From an uncultured Lachnospiraceae bacterium (lineage in GTDB: Bacteria; Bacillota_A; Clostridia; Lachnospirales; Lachnospiraceae), in assembly GCA_947177885.1 (NCBI GenBank), contig CAMWWF010000115.1, positions 1 through 8,351 of the forward strand: a stretch of 8,351 nucleotides of DNA, given 5' to 3'. This document shows, one piece after another, positions 7,401 to 8,351 of the stretch (the first letter of the stretch is position 1; every line of letters starts with the position of its first letter). Both the position numbers and the translations under genes were made by a program. The notes beneath the pieces are model-generated. The model worked only from the letters and a program-made list of their open reading frames with translations, did no database searches and was not told where the DNA came from.

Positions 7401-8038
7401 ACGCTGTAGGCATGTTCCCCAAAGTTTTCCTCCAACACGAGCTGCTTCTCTTCCACAAGATACCCGATGCTCTGCTTCTTATTGATCCGGATCAGAAATT
7501 CTTCCATGTTCTGTTCCTGTCCGGGATAGACGGACAATCCCCTGTACACATCCGCATACTGAGCATCACTGCCCGAAAGCACAAGGCCAAACTTCGGCGA
7601 ATAGAACAGCTTGACCGCTTCCTCCCAGCTGCTCTTTGCCAGATTGGCGAAATGGAACAGATTTTTGACAGGGCCCACGGAAGACTCCAGCACCGTATGT
7701 TCCATGGAAACCACAAAGGGAAGGTAATACTCGCCCTGATTGCTGACAATATAAAAGTTCCCCTTTACCACTTCCCCCTCTTCCATGTGCTCCCCGTGAA
7801 AGCAAAAGGCGATCTCCTCATCCGTACCCACAAATTCCCCGGTAAGGCATTCCATCCGCAGATCGGAGGAAGTCACCTGTCCCGCGGTAAATTTCCCCGT
7901 GGGCGCATACACCCGAAAGCTCCCCTCATAACTTTCGCCGTAATGCAGGGAAATATCTATTTTTAAGCATGAAAAATCGAGAGAACCATTCTCGTAATCG
8001 AAGTTTCCCTCTAAGATCTGATCGATTATCTTCTGCAT
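4466..8038 (-). CDS. Large multidomain beta/alpha-solenoid protein (possibly DUF5717), function unknown
   Basis: A 1190-residue protein without signal peptide or membrane segment, so presumably cytoplasmic. Visible organisation: a short N-terminal helix; two beta-rich, Ig-like regions (about 20-120 and 190-295); a long helical solenoid with degenerate TPR/HAT-like pairs (about 310-660, e.g. AQLLITEEKYNEAGWILDHV); a third beta region (675-765); a second solenoid (775-1045); a fourth beta region (1063-1137); a low-complexity linker (1138-1150); and a C-terminal helix. No catalytic motif was found. The start chosen is the ATG at 8038, with GGTGAG (complementary to the 16S tail) about 6 nt upstream. 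A GTG at 8053, five codons earlier, is possible but has a poorer ribosome site. It is the first gene of the four-gene unit and follows the promoter at 8146-8174. From memory it may match Pfam DUF5717. A scaffold role is inferred from size and repeats. Confidence 0.9.
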   Translation of the reverse strand: MQKIIDQILEGNFDYENGSLDFSCLKIDISLHYGESYEGSFRVYAPTGKFTAGQVTSSDLRMECLTGEFVGTDEEIAFCFHGEHMEEGEVVKGNFYIVSNQGEYYLPFVVSMEHTVLESSVGPVKNLFHFANLAKSSWEEAVKLFYSPKFGLVLSGSDAQYADVYRGLSVYPGQEQNMEEFLIRINKKQSIGYLVEEKQLVLEENFGEHAYSVIESELSIVRNGWGYTRLNIECSGDFLFTEKEVLTDNDFLGNRCRLPVFVDGRLCRKGKNYGQIFLYNSYVSLTVPVTVSAGNRLPGQAVDLTGKQSMVQIMELYQSFRLKKIGTSAWLKETGKLVERLALQNENDTTIRLFQAQLLITEEKYNEAGWILDHVAELLEERPEEETQLAYYLYLTTLIHCEEKYINRVTSDVEHIYKKDTSNWRVAWLLLYLSEEYNKSAAVKWAFLERQFHYGSRSPVIYIEALILLNNNPALLRKLGGFEQQILNYGTKRDFLNAEVAEQLLYQIGRIREFSPVLFGILQRLYRKKPDQRILQEICTFLIKGGKTGRKYFPWYRDGVEAQLRITNLYEHYMLSLDMNVPCKLPKQVLMYFSYQNNMNYEQAAYLYDYILKNRDRLPDLCRTYQPRMEWFVPDQIRKEHINRHLAAIYDRLLRPDMIDETTAKPLSRLLFAHQIRVEDDRIRKVYVYQPHNLRPAEYTLSGGCTWVALYGNEYTIVLEDAWKNRFIRSVEYTLEKLMLPGKYLRMVVPHVKDCTELDLYLCENDREGIPDSGESLDRVLRVLQLPDIDASVKRELYLKVLQYYYEKDNMEALDAYLRSIPGDELSMEERGTVMKYLVYRGDIDLAGQWLERYGPYFVDVKILVRLLGPLMEKRSMVYDPVLMAAAVSVFRRGKYDSTVLEYLAAYYEGMAKNMRDIWKAAKSFDVDCYRLSERMLVQMLYTGAFVGEKMEIFRYYVSQGAKPEVEEAFLAQCAFGYFVHDRLPESYVYQEIAHMSRRNEPVQKVCKLAFLKYYAENKDERQQEQTELAEGFLRELMAEGIHLNFFREYTEYPDLQQEMADKTIIEYRCAPDSKACIHYVMLYENGESDEYKAEYMRDVYGGVCFKEFVLFFGESLQYYITEERGGEEKLTESGTLQNSDAAANGEGGRYHILNDIVLSRALEDYDTMDNLLEEYYKKEFLNGQLFTLR

Positions 8039-8139
8039 TTCATACTCACCCACTCTTCACGTCACGCCTGTGTCTGCATCCTCTTCGCTGTCTGCAACGA
8101 CGTGGTTTCTAATATCCGCCATCCATACAAAACACCCTA
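8039..8139 (-). other. 5' leader of the four-gene unit
   Basis: About 100 nt are expected between the predicted start of transcription (near 8139) and the ATG at 8038. It holds an 8-bp direct repeat, TGTCTGCA on the plus strand at 8071-8078 and 8089-8096, spaced 18 bp apart. A distant CACGTC/GACGTG pairing could also close a loop. I recognise no known riboswitch or T-box. A five-codon frame with a minimal start (ATG GAT GGC GGA TAT TAG) is present but has no ribosome site. Confidence 0.35.
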
Positions 8140-8171
8140 TGACTGATTATACCAAATAATCAACCATAGGG
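8135..8171. repeat. 37-bp interrupted inverted repeat overlapping a promoter: operator and/or terminator hairpin
   Basis: Arms CCCTATG (8135-8141) and CATAGGG (8165-8171) are perfectly complementary. After a 2-nt mismatch on each side, TGATTAT (8144-8150) and ATAATCA (8156-8162) pair again around a 5-nt centre, ACCAA. As DNA it is a dyad that spans the -10 and part of the -35 of the minus-strand promoter, as expected for an operator. As RNA read through from the permease gene it forms a 14-bp stem with an internal loop, followed on the minus strand by TGTTTTGT. That is a weak U-tract, so it could also act as a terminator for the permease transcript. The repeat is certain; its role is inferred. 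Confidence 0.6.
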
Positions 8172-8174
8172 CAA
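8146..8174 (-). promoter_or_regulatory. Predicted extended -10 promoter of the four-gene unit
   Basis: On the minus strand a perfect -10 TATAAT (8151-8146) is preceded by TGG (8154-8152), giving the extended TGnTATAAT form. A -35 TTGCCC (8174-8169, 4 of 6 matches) lies 17 bp upstream. Transcription would start near 8139 and read into the large gene. The -10 lies inside the inner arm of the inverted repeat and the -35 touches its outer arm, so a protein bound to the repeat would compete with or position RNA polymerase. Confidence 0.68.
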
Positions 8175-8220
8175 TTGGTTTTCCGAATCCCGTAAGCGCC
8201 GCAGAACAGACCGTAACGGG

Positions 8221-8351
8221 TCACTCCATATTCAGCTTCTTACTGGTCACATAGTAGGAGACGAAATACAGGAGCACCGCCTCCAAAATGGAGATGGCCA
8301 TGGAAAGCCATACCGTCATATTCATATAATTGCCTGTCAGCACATTAATGC
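8221..8351 (-). CDS. C-terminal end of a membrane protein, probably an ABC-2-type permease
   Basis: The last 42 codons of a minus-strand gene are in the window, ending at TGA (8223-8221). The peptide contains one strongly hydrophobic helix (TVWLSMAISILEAVLLYFVSYY, the last 20 residues or so spanning the membrane) followed by a short polar cytoplasmic tail, VTSKKLNME. A final transmembrane helix with a short Lys-rich tail of this kind is typical of ABC-2-type transporter permeases in Clostridia, but the fragment is too short for certainty. The rest lies beyond 8351. It ends about 50 bp before the promoter-embedded inverted repeat, which may terminate its transcript. Confidence 0.6.
   Translation of the reverse strand, partial: INVLTGNYMNMTVWLSMAISILEAVLLYFVSYYVTSKKLNME

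Noticed and set aside
6680..7966. A 428-codon open frame on the plus strand
   Set aside because: It lies entirely antisense to the large minus-strand gene. Its translation is rich in His, Leu, Gln and Arg with no domain signal, and it has no convincing ribosome site. It is a codon-bias shadow.
8132..8160. A symmetric plus-strand promoter inside the dyad (AATAAT at 8155-8160)
   Set aside because: The matching -35 position (8132-8137, ACACCC) is poor and no plus-strand gene follows.

Overview
The window (about 52% GC by impression) looks like a chromosomal stretch of a Gram-positive Clostridia member, most likely Lachnospiraceae. The basis is the style of the PurB sequence, strong AGGAG-type ribosome sites, and tightly packed genes of a kind familiar from that family. 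This is a family-level inference; I cannot name a species. Every supported gene is on the minus strand, so transcription runs from high to low coordinates.

Layout in the direction of transcription: (1) 8351-8221, the last 42 codons of a membrane protein, probably an ABC-2-type permease. (2) 8220-8039, an intergenic region with a strong extended -10 promoter embedded in a 37-bp interrupted inverted repeat, followed by a leader of about 100 nt. (3) 8038-1093, a compact four-gene unit with gaps of only 36, 15 and 16 bp. It encodes a 1190-residue cytoplasmic protein alternating beta-rich and alpha-solenoid regions; a 428-residue divergent Hsp70/actin-fold protein; a 282-residue TPR protein; and a 389-residue coiled-coil protein with a central two-helix membrane hairpin. 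(4) 1092-950, a second promoter region with a hairpin-forming leader. (5) 949-1, the first 316 codons of purB (adenylosuccinate lyase), running off the window edge.

The four-gene unit is the interesting part. None of its members is a characterised enzyme that I recognise. Together they look like a multiprotein assembly: a large solenoid scaffold, an actin/Hsp70-fold nucleotide-binding (or formerly nucleotide-binding) subunit, a TPR adaptor, and a membrane-anchored coiled-coil partner. The large protein and the Hsp70-like protein may correspond to the Pfam families I recall as DUF5717 and DUF5716, but that is from memory and unchecked. Function is unknown; a housekeeping or envelope-associated role is as plausible as an accessory one, since the unit sits beside purB with no mobile-element, phage, CRISPR or tRNA signals in the window.

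No RNA gene, insertion sequence, CRISPR array or attachment site was found. Long open frames on the plus strand are antisense shadows of the minus-strand genes.
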